From: RI-153 sp963721725
GTDB lineage: Bacteria > Chloroflexota > Anaerolineae > Caldilineales > Caldilineaceae
Assembly (NCBI GenBank): GCA_963721725.1
Contig: CAVRLX010000007.1
Location: 310,001-374,000, forward strand
DNA length: 64,000 bases
Reading direction: 5' to 3'
Part shown: positions 18,981-27,943 of the stretch, piece after piece
Layout: each line of letters begins with the position of its first letter
Numbering within the stretch: the stretch's first letter is position 1
Notes under the pieces: generated by a model
Told to the model about the DNA's origin: nothing
The model's database searches: none
What the model saw: the letters and a program-made list of their open reading frames with translations, nothing else
Translations under genes and position numbers: made by a program

Positions 18981-19202
18981 TTAAACTTCCCTGCTCTTTT
19001 CAAGCATTGCACCAAACTGGCGCACCAGCGTCAAAACGCCAATCCCTAGCTGGAAATAGTCTGCGAAACCCAGGCTGGCAAACGCAGTTTCGTGCCCCTC
19101 TTTGGAGCGGCTGCTGGCAAGCCAGGCAAAACTACCGCCCAACGCTGCGCCCAAGATCACGCCTAGAATGATCACCCCTGTGCGCGATGATTTACTCTCC
19201 AT
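18981..19202 (-). CDS. Small membrane protein, YtxH-like
   Basis: 73 aa: a charged N terminus, one glycine-rich hydrophobic segment (TGVIILGVILGAALGGSFAW) and a charged tail. Gas vesicle/YtxH-like proteins look like this. Overlaps the upstream membrane gene by 31 nt, so they are probably co-expressed. Function unknown. Confidence 0.6.
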   Translation of the reverse strand: MESKSSRTGVIILGVILGAALGGSFAWLASSRSKEGHETAFASLGFADYFQLGIGVLTLVRQFGAMLEKSREV

Positions 19203-19543
19203 GCTGCATCCTTTCTTGTGGTTGTGGATCGGTCCAGTGTGCGCACGTCTGGGAGAACGGCGCTCTTTTCGTGGAAGAGGGTGCTGACCACGGCCGCGGC
19301 TCCGCTTGCCTTGCCGTGCGATTGGATCACAGGCTGGGTTACCTTATCGGCTATGGCTTCGGTTTTGTTGCGGACGGTTCGGCTATAGCCCTGCACGGTG
19401 TGGAAGAGCGTATTGGTTTTGCGCAACACCCAGCCCATCGCCCGCACCAGAAGGTAGCTAAGGGCTAGAGGGATGATCAATAAAAAGAAGCCCTGGAAGC
19501 AGAGCCAGATCACAGCGACGTTGCGCCAAAAATCGAGCGACAT
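19172..19543 (-). CDS. Small membrane protein of unknown function
   Basis: 123 aa. One strong hydrophobic segment near the N terminus (VIWLCFQGFFLLIIPLALSY) followed by an amphipathic helical region and a basic tail. Not recognised. Pairs with the YtxH-like gene: overlapping ends, shared terminator. Confidence 0.55.
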   Translation of the reverse strand: MSLDFWRNVAVIWLCFQGFFLLIIPLALSYLLVRAMGWVLRKTNTLFHTVQGYSRTVRNKTEAIADKVTQPVIQSHGKASGAAAVVSTLFHEKSAVLPDVRTLDRSTTTRKDAAWRVNHRAQG

Positions 19544-19676
19544 GGAAGATCCTGTTCAATGGCAATATAGAATCGGCGGGAACGGCAACGGAGACTTTCC
19601 GTCGTCCCTGCGGGCATTGTAGCAAATGGGTATCAGCGTTGTAAAGATGGCTGGGTTGCAATCGGGGAACGGGCGA

Positions 19677-19726
19677 GTGGCGATTAGCGATTGATTGCAC
19701 TGCATGTGCCAATCGCTAATCGCCAC
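19677..19726. repeat. Intergenic heptamer-repeat hairpin (17-bp perfect stem)
   Basis: GTGGCGATTAGCGATTG pairs with CAATCGCTAATCGCCAC, loop 16 nt; another AATCGCT word follows at about 19731. It lies downstream of the PLP-enzyme gene, which ends at 19737. No T-run, so it is not an obvious terminator. Confidence 0.85.
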
Positions 19727-19736
19727 GGTCTAATCG

Positions 19737-20990
19737 CTAGACTGCCGCCAACGCCTGTGCCAGATCGGCAATCAGATCGTCGGTCTCTTCAATGCCCAGG
19801 CTCAGCCGCACCAGTTCGTCGCTGATGCCATACGATTGGCGCACTTCGGGCGAGGTGTCGTAATAGGAGATAATCGAGGGTTGCTCAATCAGGCTTTCCA
19901 CGCCGCCCAGGCTGGGGCCAATGCGGGCAATCTGGCAGGCGTCGATAAAGCGGCTGGCGGCGGGGCCGTCGCCGTTGATTTCCAGGCTGATCACACCGCC
20001 GAAACCGCTCATCATCTCGCTTGCCACACGATGATCCGGGTGGCTCTCCAGCCCTGGATACCAAACCCGCCGCACCTTCGGATGATCTTCCAAAAAGCGG
20101 GCCACAGCCAGGCCGCTGGCATTTTGCTGGCGCACGCGCAGACCCAATGTCTTCAGCCCCCGTAAGATCAAGTACGCGCAGTGCGGATCCACCACGGCGC
20201 CGATAATGCCCTGGGCCTGGCGCAGCGCCGTGGTCAATCCATAGCTCCCCACCACACAACCCGCCAACAGATCGTTGTGGCCGGCCAGATATTTGGTCAC
20301 ACTGTGGATCACCAGATCAATGCCGTGTTCAATTGGGCGCACGTTAATGGGCGTGGCAAAGGTGGTATCGACCACGGTTTTCAGTTTGTGGCGTTTGGCA
20401 ATGTCCACAAGGCGGGGATAATCGAGACAGCGCAAGAATGGGTTGGTGGGCGATTCAGAGAAGATCAGCTTGGTGTTGGGCTGGATGGCCGCCTCGATGG
20501 CTTCGTAGTCACCGGGGCGGACGGTGGTACACTCAATGGTAAAGCGCGTGAGAAAGGTGCGACAGAAGTTGCGTGTGCGCCGGTAACAGTCCTCGGTAAT
20601 AATGAAATGGTCGCCCGCCGAAAGCATGATCATCAAGGTGGTGGTAATGGCGGCCATGCCGCTGCTCACCAAAAGGGCATCTTCTGCCTTGTCCAGCGCT
20701 GCCAGTTTTGCTTCCACGGCGCGCACCGTGGGGTTGCCATAGCGCCCATATTCCTCGCGCTCTGGCACATCCCAAAACATGTGCTCTTCCAAATAGTTGG
20801 TCAGTTGAGCGGTGTTTTCAAACGTATAAGTAGAAGTCTGCACAATAGGCACGGTGAGGCTGTGGTGCGAAAGGTAACGTTTTTCGCCAGCGTGGACAGC
20901 CTCGGTCAGCGCCGAACGTTCCGACTTTTTGGCCGGATAGCTGTGTGTGCCGTTGGATATGATGCCGTTGCCAGGCTGTGATGTGGTCAT
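19737..20990 (-). CDS. Cys/Met-metabolism PLP enzyme (cystathionine gamma-synthase / O-acylhomoserine sulfhydrylase type)
   Basis: 417 aa. The PLP lysine is in LVIHSVTKYLAGHNDLLAG; other family marks are EEYGRYGNPTVRAVE, LLVSSGMAAITTTL, ESPTNPFLRCLD and the C-terminal GGVESLIEQPS. It makes cystathionine or homocysteine from an activated homoserine. The SAM riboswitch upstream says it belongs to methionine biosynthesis, not catabolism. ATG 20988-20990 chosen for AGGAGG 4 nt upstream. Synthase and sulfhydrylase cannot be separated by eye. Confidence 0.9.
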   Translation of the reverse strand: MTTSQPGNGIISNGTHSYPAKKSERSALTEAVHAGEKRYLSHHSLTVPIVQTSTYTFENTAQLTNYLEEHMFWDVPEREEYGRYGNPTVRAVEAKLAALDKAEDALLVSSGMAAITTTLMIMLSAGDHFIITEDCYRRTRNFCRTFLTRFTIECTTVRPGDYEAIEAAIQPNTKLIFSESPTNPFLRCLDYPRLVDIAKRHKLKTVVDTTFATPINVRPIEHGIDLVIHSVTKYLAGHNDLLAGCVVGSYGLTTALRQAQGIIGAVVDPHCAYLILRGLKTLGLRVRQQNASGLAVARFLEDHPKVRRVWYPGLESHPDHRVASEMMSGFGGVISLEINGDGPAASRFIDACQIARIGPSLGGVESLIEQPSIISYYDTSPEVRQSYGISDELVRLSLGIEETDDLIADLAQALAAV

Positions 20991-21180
20991 TGTGCCTCCT
21001 GAATAGAACAAGGAATGGAATCGCGCGTGCCAGTGCGTTTGGGAGATAGAGATAGGGCGAGTGTTAACGTTTCGATTTTGCAGGTGAAAACCCGTTGCTA
21101 AGAGTGAAAAGCGCCTTGCGACGCTAGGACTTTAGCGGCGGCGTGTCGTTGTTCGCAGTTATGGGTCGATTTGCCCAAAC

Positions 21181-21214
21181 AAAAAACCCCTTCCGATGGA
21201 TACAGGAAGAGGTT
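21181..21214 (-). terminator. Riboswitch expression-platform terminator
   Basis: On the minus strand AACCTCTTCC pairs with GGAAGGGGTT (10 bp including one G-U), loop 10 nt, then TTTTTTG. It follows the SAM riboswitch aptamer by about 30 nt, as in transcriptional-attenuation S-boxes. Confidence 0.9.
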
Positions 21215-21243
21215 GCAAGGGCTTGAAGCATTAAATGCTTGCG

Positions 21244-21366
21244 TCTCATCTTTCGGTGTATCGCACCGACGGAATTGGCACCTGACACAGGGGATGATCG
21301 CCGTCGATCATCTGCTGCCGGTTGCCGAGGTTTCACAGGGCCGTTCCCTCCACCTCTCTGGATAAA
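21244..21366 (-). ncRNA. SAM-I riboswitch (S-box)
   Basis: On the minus strand the conserved blocks appear in order: ATCCAGAGAGGTGGAGGGA, CGGCCCTGTGAAACCTCGGC, AACC, GGTGCCAATTCC and GAAAGATGAGA. This is the S-adenosylmethionine-binding class I architecture. A terminator follows, so high SAM should stop transcription before the PLP-enzyme gene at 20990. Confidence 0.95.
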
Positions 21367-21464
21367 CGCAGATGGCTATAAAGTTGTGGAAGCACTATAC
21401 CATAGAAAATGGCCGTGTCAAATCTTTCGAGATTTCGCCTGCCCTATGCTATACTTTTTGACGG

Positions 21465-21537
21465 TATAATAAGCAGCGCCACAAAGGAACAGTTTCTGCT
21501 CTTTGAAAAATGTCTTTGTGTGCTGCTGCGGAGTATA
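21465..21537 (+). repeat. Interspersed 73-bp hairpin element, copy 2
   Basis: TATAAT, AAGCAGCGCCACAAAGGAAC, the spacer TGCTCTTTGAAAAATG, then TCTTTGTGTGCTGCTGCG and GAGTATA. AGCAGC/GCTGCT and CACAAAG/CTTTGTG pair. An extended -10 (TGCTATACT, 21447-21455) lies just upstream, so the element would be at the 5' end of the transcript of the 42-aa protein gene (21571). Confidence 0.9.
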
Positions 21538-21570
21538 ACGTCTATTTTGTTGAGTGAAATGGAATTTACT

Positions 21571-21699
21571 ATGAGCCGTAACAACCGCAATCGCCGTATC
21601 TTCACCCGCAACGAAAAGATCTTTTACGTGCTGAGCCTCTTAATCGTGGTCAGCATGGTATTGGGTACCGTTGCCGTTGCCCTGGGACCAACCTACTAA
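21571..21699 (+). CDS. Small single-pass membrane protein
   Basis: 42 aa: a basic start (MSRNNRNRRIFTRNEKIF) and one transmembrane helix (YVLSLLIVVSMVLGTVAVAL). GGA lies 8 nt before the ATG. It follows element copy 2 by 34 nt and precedes the EamA transporter by 36 nt, so they may be co-transcribed. Function unknown; similar tiny basic-TM proteins occur in Chloroflexota. Confidence 0.6.
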   Translation: MSRNNRNRRIFTRNEKIFYVLSLLIVVSMVLGTVAVALGPTY

Positions 21700-21735
21700 T
21701 CCCCAACAACGATCTGAAAGCAGTGTGTAACCGCT

Positions 21736-22591
21736 GTGACCCAAGACGAGCGGCGTGGACTGGGGCTGGTTGCCCTGGCGGTCTTTCTCTTCAGCACCAG
21801 TCCCGTCCTGATCCGCTGGGCGGCAGGCAGCCTGACCTCCTATGAGATCACCGCCGGGCGGGTCAGCGTCGCCGCAGTCTTGGTACTAGGTCTGGCCGTA
21901 TGGCGCCAAGAAGCCCTGCCGCCCCGGCATGAATGGCCTCGTTTTGCCCTCTATGGCTTGGTCACTGCCCTGCATTTTGGCCTCTACATTGCCTCACTCG
22001 ACTATACCACCATTGCCCACAGTCTGGCGCTGATTTATACAGCGCCTATTTTTGTCGCCATCCTTTCCCGCATCTATCTGGGCGAAACCCTCACGCCGCG
22101 CAAGTGGACGGGGATCGGCGTGGCCGTGATCGGCGTGGCCGTTCTGGCCGGGTTCGAGCCACACCTCACCCAACGCATGATCATCGGCGATCTGCTGGCC
22201 GTGGGCAGCGCCATCTGTTTCGCTATCTATAGCGTGGCTGGGCGCAGCCAAAGGGCGCGCTGATACCCTGCTGGCCTATGCGGGCAGCGTCTATGCGGCG
22301 GCTACGCTCTGGCTGCTGCCGCTGGCGCTGGTCTCCTTTTCGCCCGCTGGCTACACCGGCCCGGCCCTGCTCAGCGTGCTGGCGTTGGGCGTCCTGCCGC
22401 TGGCGCTTGGGCACACACTCTATAACGCCGCCCTGCGCCGGGTCAGCGCCACCTATGTTAACTTGGTCTCCACCCAGGAAGTCACCGGCGGCATTTTGCT
22501 GGGAATGCTATTGCTGGCTGAAATGCCCTCGTTCAATAGCGTGCTGGGCGCGCTGATTACGCTCGCCGGCATTGTGCTGGTCGTACTCTGA
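21736..22591 (+). CDS. EamA/DMT-family transporter, frameshifted
   Basis: About 285 aa with ten predicted hydrophobic segments in two EamA repeats. First half: LGLVALAVFLFSTSPVLIRW to GVAVIGVAVLAGF. Second half in another frame: ADTLLAYAGSVYAAATLWLL to LITLAGIVLVVL. One base changed within the AAAGGGCGCGCTGATACC region near 22240-22260 joins them. GTG start at 21736. Likely exports a small metabolite or amino acid; substrate unknown. Confidence 0.8.
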
Positions 22592-22609
22592 TCGTTAAAG
22601 GAACCCACT

Positions 22610-23920
22610 GTGTACACAACTCGATTGCCTCTCTTCCCGATTACAACCGCGCTCAACCACCAAAATGCGTTGCAGATCGGCGGCTGCGATGTGTTGGCGC
22701 TGTGCGAGCAATTTGGCACGCCACTTTACCTTTACGACCAAGCTACGTTGGATGACGCCGTGGCCCAATATCGCGTTGCTTTGTCGAAATATTACCCCTA
22801 CGAGACCGGCATCACCTATGCGGGGAAAGCCTTCTTGGGCACGGCCATTGCACGCTGGGCGGCGGATCATGATCTTTGGGTAGATTGTACCGGACAAGGG
22901 GAGATTCATATTGCCGTCCACGCGGGTGTGCGGCGGAGTCAGATTTTGGTCCATGGCGTCAACAAGAGCAGGGCGGATCTGGCGGCGGCTGTGGCCTCGG
23001 CGGGGACAATTGTGGTGGATAACCTTACCGAATTGGCACGGCTGGCGGAGCTTGCGCGCCAGACCGCAGCCATGCCCAATCTCTGGCTGCGACTGCGCCC
23101 TGGCGTGGCTGTGGATACACATAGCTATCGGCAGACCGGGCAGGACGATAGCAAGTTTGGCATGAGCTATGCTGAAGCGGTGGAGGCTGTGCGGCTGTGC
23201 CAACGGGAAAATTTGCCGCTCCATGGTATCCATTTTCACCAGGGATCACACTTCCACGACCCGGCTCCGATTGGCCCTGCCCTGGAACGCGTATTGGATC
23301 TGCTGGTGGCGTTGCGGGCGGAAAGCGACTGGACGCCGGCGGTGCTCTGTCCCGGCGGTGGCTGGGGCGTGCCCTATCACGACGACGATCTGCCCCACCC
23401 GTCCATTGATGACTATGTGCGCTTTGTGGCCGAGACGCTGGCGGCGGGTTGCGAGCACCGTGATCTGCCGCTGCCTGTGCTGCAAATGGAGCCGGGGCGC
23501 AGTCTGGTTGCACGTGCGGGCGTGGCGATCTATGGCGTGGGCGCAATCAAAGAGACGCCCAATCGGCGTTGGATCTTGCTTGACGGTGGCATGGCCGACA
23601 ACATCCGCCCGGCCCTCTACGGCGCGCGCTATTCGGCGCTGCCCGTGGCTAACCCGCAGCGCGAAGCCGTGGGCAATGGCTGGATCGGCGGCCCCTATTG
23701 CGAAAGTGGGGATGTGCTAATCGAAAATTTACCCATGCCGGCTGTGACGGTGGGCGAAAGTCTGGCAATCCCAGTCAGCGGAGCGTATCATTTAATGATG
23801 GGCAGCAACTATAACGGTGCATTGCGCCCGGCCGTGGTGTGGCTTCACAACGGGGAGGCACGGCTGATTCAACGCCGCGAAACGGTGGACGATTTGGTCC
23901 GCCGTGATCTCGTTGGGTGA
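22610..23920 (+). CDS. lysA: Diaminopimelate decarboxylase
   Basis: 436 aa, fold III PLP decarboxylase. PLP lysine in ITYAGKAFLGTAIARWA; HGVNKSRADLAAAV; GIHFHQGSH; LCPGGGWGVPY (phosphate loop); EPGRSLVARAGVAIYGVG; catalytic Cys in GPYCESGDVL. It converts meso-diaminopimelate to lysine, the last step of lysine synthesis. GTG start. The family also contains carboxynorspermidine decarboxylases, but length and motifs fit LysA-type enzymes. Confidence 0.85.
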   Translation: MYTTRLPLFPITTALNHQNALQIGGCDVLALCEQFGTPLYLYDQATLDDAVAQYRVALSKYYPYETGITYAGKAFLGTAIARWAADHDLWVDCTGQGEIHIAVHAGVRRSQILVHGVNKSRADLAAAVASAGTIVVDNLTELARLAELARQTAAMPNLWLRLRPGVAVDTHSYRQTGQDDSKFGMSYAEAVEAVRLCQRENLPLHGIHFHQGSHFHDPAPIGPALERVLDLLVALRAESDWTPAVLCPGGGWGVPYHDDDLPHPSIDDYVRFVAETLAAGCEHRDLPLPVLQMEPGRSLVARAGVAIYGVGAIKETPNRRWILLDGGMADNIRPALYGARYSALPVANPQREAVGNGWIGGPYCESGDVLIENLPMPAVTVGESLAIPVSGAYHLMMGSNYNGALRPAVVWLHNGEARLIQRRETVDDLVRRDLVG

Positions 23921-23986
23921 AGAGTATAGATTCTTTGTGGAAGGTGATGGATAAATGTGGGTAAGTGGGTCGTGTGTTAACCGGGG

Positions 23987-24316
23987 TTAGCGGGCTGCGA
24001 CATGTTGGGCCAAACGCAATAACTCGCGGACAACATCATCGACACGGCGTTTATAGCGCAACATTTCGCGCCTACACTCCACCTCTGCCGAATTTTCGGG
24101 CTTAAACGATCTTAGCGTCTCTTCTAATTCCCAATCAATCTGTAATTTGTAGGGATTGACAGACCGTCCTCGCAAGTATTCCCGCATCTCTTCGGCGACA
24201 ATCATGTCATAGTGGGTAAGGTCGTTGTGCAGATCCGCCAGTTTATCGGTTGCAATGGCGGGCATGGGCAAAGCGCGCAACGTTTCCCAGGCTCGATTCA
24301 ATTTTCTTCGATTCAT
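23987..24316 (-). CDS. Conserved-looking hypothetical protein
   Basis: 109 aa, strongly charged and helical (MNRRKLNRAWETLRALPMP; HYDMIVAEEMREYLRGRSVN; MLRYKRRVDDVVRELLRLAQ). Not recognised. Convergent with lysA and divergent from recA. Codon use is similar to its neighbours and there is no rival frame. Confidence 0.5.
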   Translation of the reverse strand: MNRRKLNRAWETLRALPMPAIATDKLADLHNDLTHYDMIVAEEMREYLRGRSVNPYKLQIDWELEETLRSFKPENSAEVECRREMLRYKRRVDDVVRELLRLAQHVAAR

Positions 24317-24578
24317 GCTCGTTTCCAGGGCTGATCATATGAACAGTGGTTAAACATCAGAATGGTGTTTAATCACTACATCTAGACAAAAGGCGGGATC
24401 TAGCGGTGTTGGACGGGCGTTTTGTGCGTGAATCCCGGTCCATCACGCAAACAGTGGTGATTCCAGAGGCAATGGTCTTTCCCTGCGGATTATAGCAGGT
24501 GGGTTGTGCAAACCAAAAAATGCACGGCTGTCGATCAAATTCCGACCCATTCTGATTACACCCAATCTTGATCAAAAG

Positions 24579-24607
24579 TTGACCGTTGGGAACGAATGTT
24601 CTATAAT
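24579..24607 (+). promoter_or_regulatory. recA promoter with an SOS (LexA) box in the spacer
   Basis: TTGACC (24579-24584), 17-nt spacer, TATAAT (24602-24607). GAAC-GAAT-GTTC at 24590-24601 exactly matches the Gram-positive LexA/DinR core GAAC-N4-GTTC and sits between the -35 and -10, where a repressor would block RNA polymerase. The rest of the 330-bp gap (24317-24578) shows nothing I can name. Confidence 0.9.
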
Positions 24608-24646
24608 TCTAAGAGATCGTCATTCGCTTATTCTAGGAGAAATTAC

Positions 24647-25744
24647 ATGGCACGCGCAACAAAATCAACCTCCAGTGCAGACGGCAAAGATAAGGCATTA
24701 GAGACCACACTCAGCAACTTAAACCGACGCTTTGGTGATGGCATCATCATGAAGTTGGGCGATGCCACAAAGATGGATGTGGAGACGATCCCCACCGGGA
24801 GCCTGAGCCTGGACATTGCCCTGGGCGTGGGTGGCGTGCCGCGTGGCCGCATCATCGAAGTCTATGGGCCGGAAAGTTCGGGCAAGACGACGATTTGCCT
24901 GCATATTATTGCCGAAGCACAACAGCGCGGCGGGGTGTGTGGCTTTGTGGATGTGGAACATGCACTGGACCCGGCCTATGCCCGCAAGATCGGCGTGGAC
25001 GTGGCGAATCTCTATGTGAGCCAGCCAGACACCGGCGAGCAAGCATTGGAGATCACCGAAGCGTTGGTGCGCTCTGGGGCGATGGATGTGGTGGTGGTGG
25101 ATAGCGTGGCGGCGCTGGTGCCGCGTGCCGAAATCGAAGGCGAGATGGGCGACAGCCATGTGGGCTTACAAGCGCGTCTGATGAGCCAGGCATTGCGTAA
25201 ACTGGTGGGCGCGGTCAAGACCAGTGGCACGTGTATGATTTTCACGAATCAGTTGCGCCAGAAAATTGGCGTGATGTTTGGCAACCCAGAGACGACTTCG
25301 GGGGGGATGGCGCTGAAGTTCTATGCCAGCGTGCGGCTGGACATTCGGCGTATTCAGTCCATCAAACAGGGCAACGATGTCATCGGTAATCGCACACGCG
25401 TGACCGTGCGTAAGAACAAGGTGGCTGCGCCCTTCAAGGTGGCCGAGTTCGACATTATGTACAACGAGGGCATCAGCACCGAGGGCGACCTGCTCGACTT
25501 GGGCGTCGAACACGATGTGGTGGAGAAGCGCGGTGCCTACTATCGCTTCAACAACGAGATGATCGGCCAGGGCCGCGAGAACGCCAAAGTCTTCTTGCAA
25601 GAGAAACCCGAAATTGCCAAACAGATTGAGCAAAAATTACGTGAGCAGGCCAGTATGCCTGTGAACTTTGCCACCGATGATGGCGAAGTGGGTGTTAGCG
25701 CCGACGATGAAGGCAGCGCCGATGCCTATGATGAAGCCGCCTAA
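24647..25744 (+). CDS. recA: Recombinase RecA
   Basis: 365 aa. Walker A GPESSGKTTICLHIIAEAQ, ALDPAYARKIGVDV, MDVVVVDSVAALVPRAEIEG, MSQALRKLVGAVKTSGTCMI and the filament loop GNPETTSGGMALKFYASVRL are all standard. Forms the nucleoprotein filament for homologous recombination and activates LexA self-cleavage. ATG 24647 with AGGAGA 7 nt upstream. The acidic tail (ASMPVNFATDDGEVGVSADD) is normal for RecA. LexA-controlled by the box at 24590. Confidence 0.98.
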   Translation: MARATKSTSSADGKDKALETTLSNLNRRFGDGIIMKLGDATKMDVETIPTGSLSLDIALGVGGVPRGRIIEVYGPESSGKTTICLHIIAEAQQRGGVCGFVDVEHALDPAYARKIGVDVANLYVSQPDTGEQALEITEALVRSGAMDVVVVDSVAALVPRAEIEGEMGDSHVGLQARLMSQALRKLVGAVKTSGTCMIFTNQLRQKIGVMFGNPETTSGGMALKFYASVRLDIRRIQSIKQGNDVIGNRTRVTVRKNKVAAPFKVAEFDIMYNEGISTEGDLLDLGVEHDVVEKRGAYYRFNNEMIGQGRENAKVFLQEKPEIAKQIEQKLREQASMPVNFATDDGEVGVSADDEGSADAYDEAA

Positions 25745-25779
25745 TTCTGCGCTTGATCGTTTATAATCTACCGTTTTAT

Positions 25780-25821
25780 GCTGCCCCTGCTTCGCACTCC
25801 GTGATGCAGGGGCAGCGTTTT
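25780..25821 (+). terminator. Intrinsic terminator of recA
   Basis: GCTGCCCCTGC pairs perfectly with GCAGGGGCAGC (11 bp, 15-nt loop), followed by GTTTT, about 35 nt after the recA stop. Confidence 0.85.
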
Positions 25822-25899
25822 ATAGGCTGCGCACTGTGTGCAGGTTGCGTACTTTCACCGATACCGTCTCCTCGTATGTCCAAAAAGAGTAGTGTATAA

Positions 25900-25927
25900 T
25901 TGACCTGTGCGCTAATGTGGTTATGAT
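25900..25927 (+). promoter_or_regulatory. Promoter upstream of element copy 3 and the sensor kinase
   Basis: TTGACC (25900-25905), 16-nt spacer, TATGAT (25922-25927). The predicted start falls just before element copy 3, so the element would be in the 5' leader. Confidence 0.6.
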
Positions 25928-25933
25928 AGCTTC

Positions 25934-26006
25934 TATCCTAGGCAGCGCCACAAAGGACCGTTTTTTGCTCTTTGAAAAATGCCTTTGTGTGCTGCCGCAG
26001 AGTATA
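25934..26006 (+). repeat. Interspersed 73-bp hairpin element, copy 3
   Basis: TATCCT, AGGCAGCGCCACAAAGGACC, TGCTCTTTGAAAAATG, CCTTTGTGTGCTGCCGCA, GAGTATA. Relative to copies 2 and 5 the first stem is GGCAGC/GCTGCC instead of AGCAGC/GCTGCT: both sides changed and pairing is kept. The second stem is a perfect CACAAAGG/CCTTTGTG. It lies 100 nt before the histidine kinase ATG. Confidence 0.9.
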
Positions 26007-26106
26007 ATTGGGTCTGTGCTGTTAAGAAACTACCTCGCCCATATCAAATTATACACGGTGTTTATACGCCTTACCTCCATTGTGGGCTTTTGGGGACGAT
26101 TCTTTC

Positions 26107-27834
26107 ATGGATGAGAATGAAGTCACTTCAGATAATACACCGGATAAAAGGGCATCGTTTCGTCCGGACCCCGCTTTTTTTAACGAGCTGATTGAACTCA
26201 ACCAACTCTTGAAGAATAGTCAGGCACAGATCTACTGGAAGCGCTGTGTCGAAGCTATTTATCGATATACCGCTGCTGAGGTGGTGAGCCTGTGGCTTTT
26301 TCGCACCTATTCCTCTCCCCCGGAAGTGTCCGTGCGGTCGGGGAATTTTCATGATCCGGCTTGGCTGACCCGTGTCCAGCGTTGGGAAACAGCCCTGCGC
26401 AGCTATTCCAGCGATGAATTTCAGGCGACGAAATCGGCGGATGTGGAACTGGGCTTGGGCCGCCGCGCTGAAGATCAACCGGTTGTCCACATGCGGTTGC
26501 GTGTAGATGGCCTGCTTTTGGGGGGCATCAGCCTGATCTTTGCCAGCGATAATCTGCCGTCGTATGAGGATTACGATGACTTGGCTCAATTGGTCCACCT
26601 CTTTGTAGATGGCGGATTGCAGTCGCGCCAGTTGGCGATTACCCGGCAGCGGCTGGAACAAATGAGCCTGATTGCCCAAGTGAGCCAGTCGTTGAACAGT
26701 TCGTTGGATCTGGAAACTGTGCTGCGCGATACCACCGAAATGAGCGCAATTGCCCTGCAATCGCAGGCAGCCACACTGTTTGTGGTGGACGACCATCGCC
26801 GTGAATTGATTTTCTTCATGCCTACGGGCACGGCGGGCGGGCTACTGCGCGAGATGCGCATTCCGCAACATCAGGGCGTGGCGGGGTGGGTTGCCACCAA
26901 TCGCAAGTCGATTATTGTCAACGATGTAGATGCGGACTCGCGTTTTAGCTCGCAGGTGGATCAGGAAACTGGCTTCAAAACGCGCAATATTCTCTGTGTG
27001 CCGCTGGCTGTACAAGATCGGCTCGTGGGCGTGTTGGAGGTTTTGAACAAGGAGAACGCCGAGGATTTTAGCGATGAAGATCAGAACTGGCTGGAGAAGA
27101 TGGGCAGCCAAGCCGCCATTGCGCTGGAAAACGCCCGCCTCTATCAAAATCTGCGCAACGAACAAGAGCGCATTATCAAAGCCCAGGAAGAAGTGCGCCA
27201 CCAACTGGCGCGGGATCTCCACGATGGGCCGGCGCAAATCCTCAGCTTGATCATCATGAATGTGGATGTAACGCGCCGCCTTTTGGATCGCGAACGCTAC
27301 GAAACTGTGCGTTCAGAACTGGATCTGCTTGAGGATCTGGGGCGACAGGCCAACCGCGAAGTTCGCACCCTTTTGTTTGAACTGCGCCCGATTATCTTGG
27401 AAAGCCGCGGACTGCTGCCGGCGTTGCGCTCCTATCACGAACAGTTGAGCAAAACCATCTCGGGCCAGATTCATCTGGAAATTGAAGAACTGCCCTTTGA
27501 TTTGAAAGATAAGATCGCCAATAATGTCTTTTCGATTATGCAAGAGGCGTTGAACAACACACGTAAACATGCCGCCGCCCAGAATATTTGGATGCGGGTA
27601 CGCACGGCGGATAAGCTTCTCTATTGCGAAATTGAAGACGACGGCAAAGGCTTTAACATCAACAATGTGCGCGAATCCTACGACGACCGGGGCAGCTTTG
27701 GCCTGCTCAACATGCGCGAACGGGCCGAAATGATCAGCGGCAGATTGACCCTGACTTCGCCTTCGCCACGCCTGGGGCGCGGCACATTAGTGCAGATTGA
27801 AATCCCCCTTCAAGGTGCCTATAAAAACGGTTGA
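26107..27834 (+). CDS. GAF-domain sensor histidine kinase (NarL/DegS type)
   Basis: 575 aa, no transmembrane segment, so cytoplasmic. A GAF-like input region spans about residues 195-350 (LETVLRDTTEMSAIALQSQA; HQGVAGWVATNRKSIIVNDV; SRFSSQVDQETGFKTRNILC). A HisKA_3 dimerisation box RDLHDGPAQILSLIIMNVDV carries the phosphorylated His. The HATPase has IMQEALNNTRKHAAAQNIW, EDDGKGFNI and GSFGLLNMRERAEMI. It probably signals to a NarL-type response regulator; none is adjacent. Preceded by element copy 3. Confidence 0.9.
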   Translation: MDENEVTSDNTPDKRASFRPDPAFFNELIELNQLLKNSQAQIYWKRCVEAIYRYTAAEVVSLWLFRTYSSPPEVSVRSGNFHDPAWLTRVQRWETALRSYSSDEFQATKSADVELGLGRRAEDQPVVHMRLRVDGLLLGGISLIFASDNLPSYEDYDDLAQLVHLFVDGGLQSRQLAITRQRLEQMSLIAQVSQSLNSSLDLETVLRDTTEMSAIALQSQAATLFVVDDHRRELIFFMPTGTAGGLLREMRIPQHQGVAGWVATNRKSIIVNDVDADSRFSSQVDQETGFKTRNILCVPLAVQDRLVGVLEVLNKENAEDFSDEDQNWLEKMGSQAAIALENARLYQNLRNEQERIIKAQEEVRHQLARDLHDGPAQILSLIIMNVDVTRRLLDRERYETVRSELDLLEDLGRQANREVRTLLFELRPIILESRGLLPALRSYHEQLSKTISGQIHLEIEELPFDLKDKIANNVFSIMQEALNNTRKHAAAQNIWMRVRTADKLLYCEIEDDGKGFNINNVRESYDDRGSFGLLNMRERAEMISGRLTLTSPSPRLGRGTLVQIEIPLQGAYKNG

Positions 27835-27875
27835 GCCGGATAACGGTTGGGCATTTGTTTGCCTTTTTCTTTGAC

Positions 27876-27917
27876 AGAGCGGGAAGGATGCGTTAGCGTA
27901 CTTCCTGCTCTTTTTTT
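27876..27917 (+). terminator. Intrinsic terminator of the sensor kinase
   Basis: AGAGCGGGAAG and CTTCCTGCTCT form an imperfect stem around a small TTAG-loop hairpin, followed by seven T residues, about 40 nt after the kinase stop. Confidence 0.85.
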
Positions 27918-27943
27918 GTCACAAGCTATCTATTCAGGCCCAG

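Noticed and set aside
21507..21537. Conserved leader peptide MSLCAAAEY inside the 73-bp element as the functional product
   Set aside because: No ribosome-binding site precedes the ATG, and the changes between copies fit stem pairing as well as codon conservation, so a peptide cannot be claimed; kept only as an alternative.
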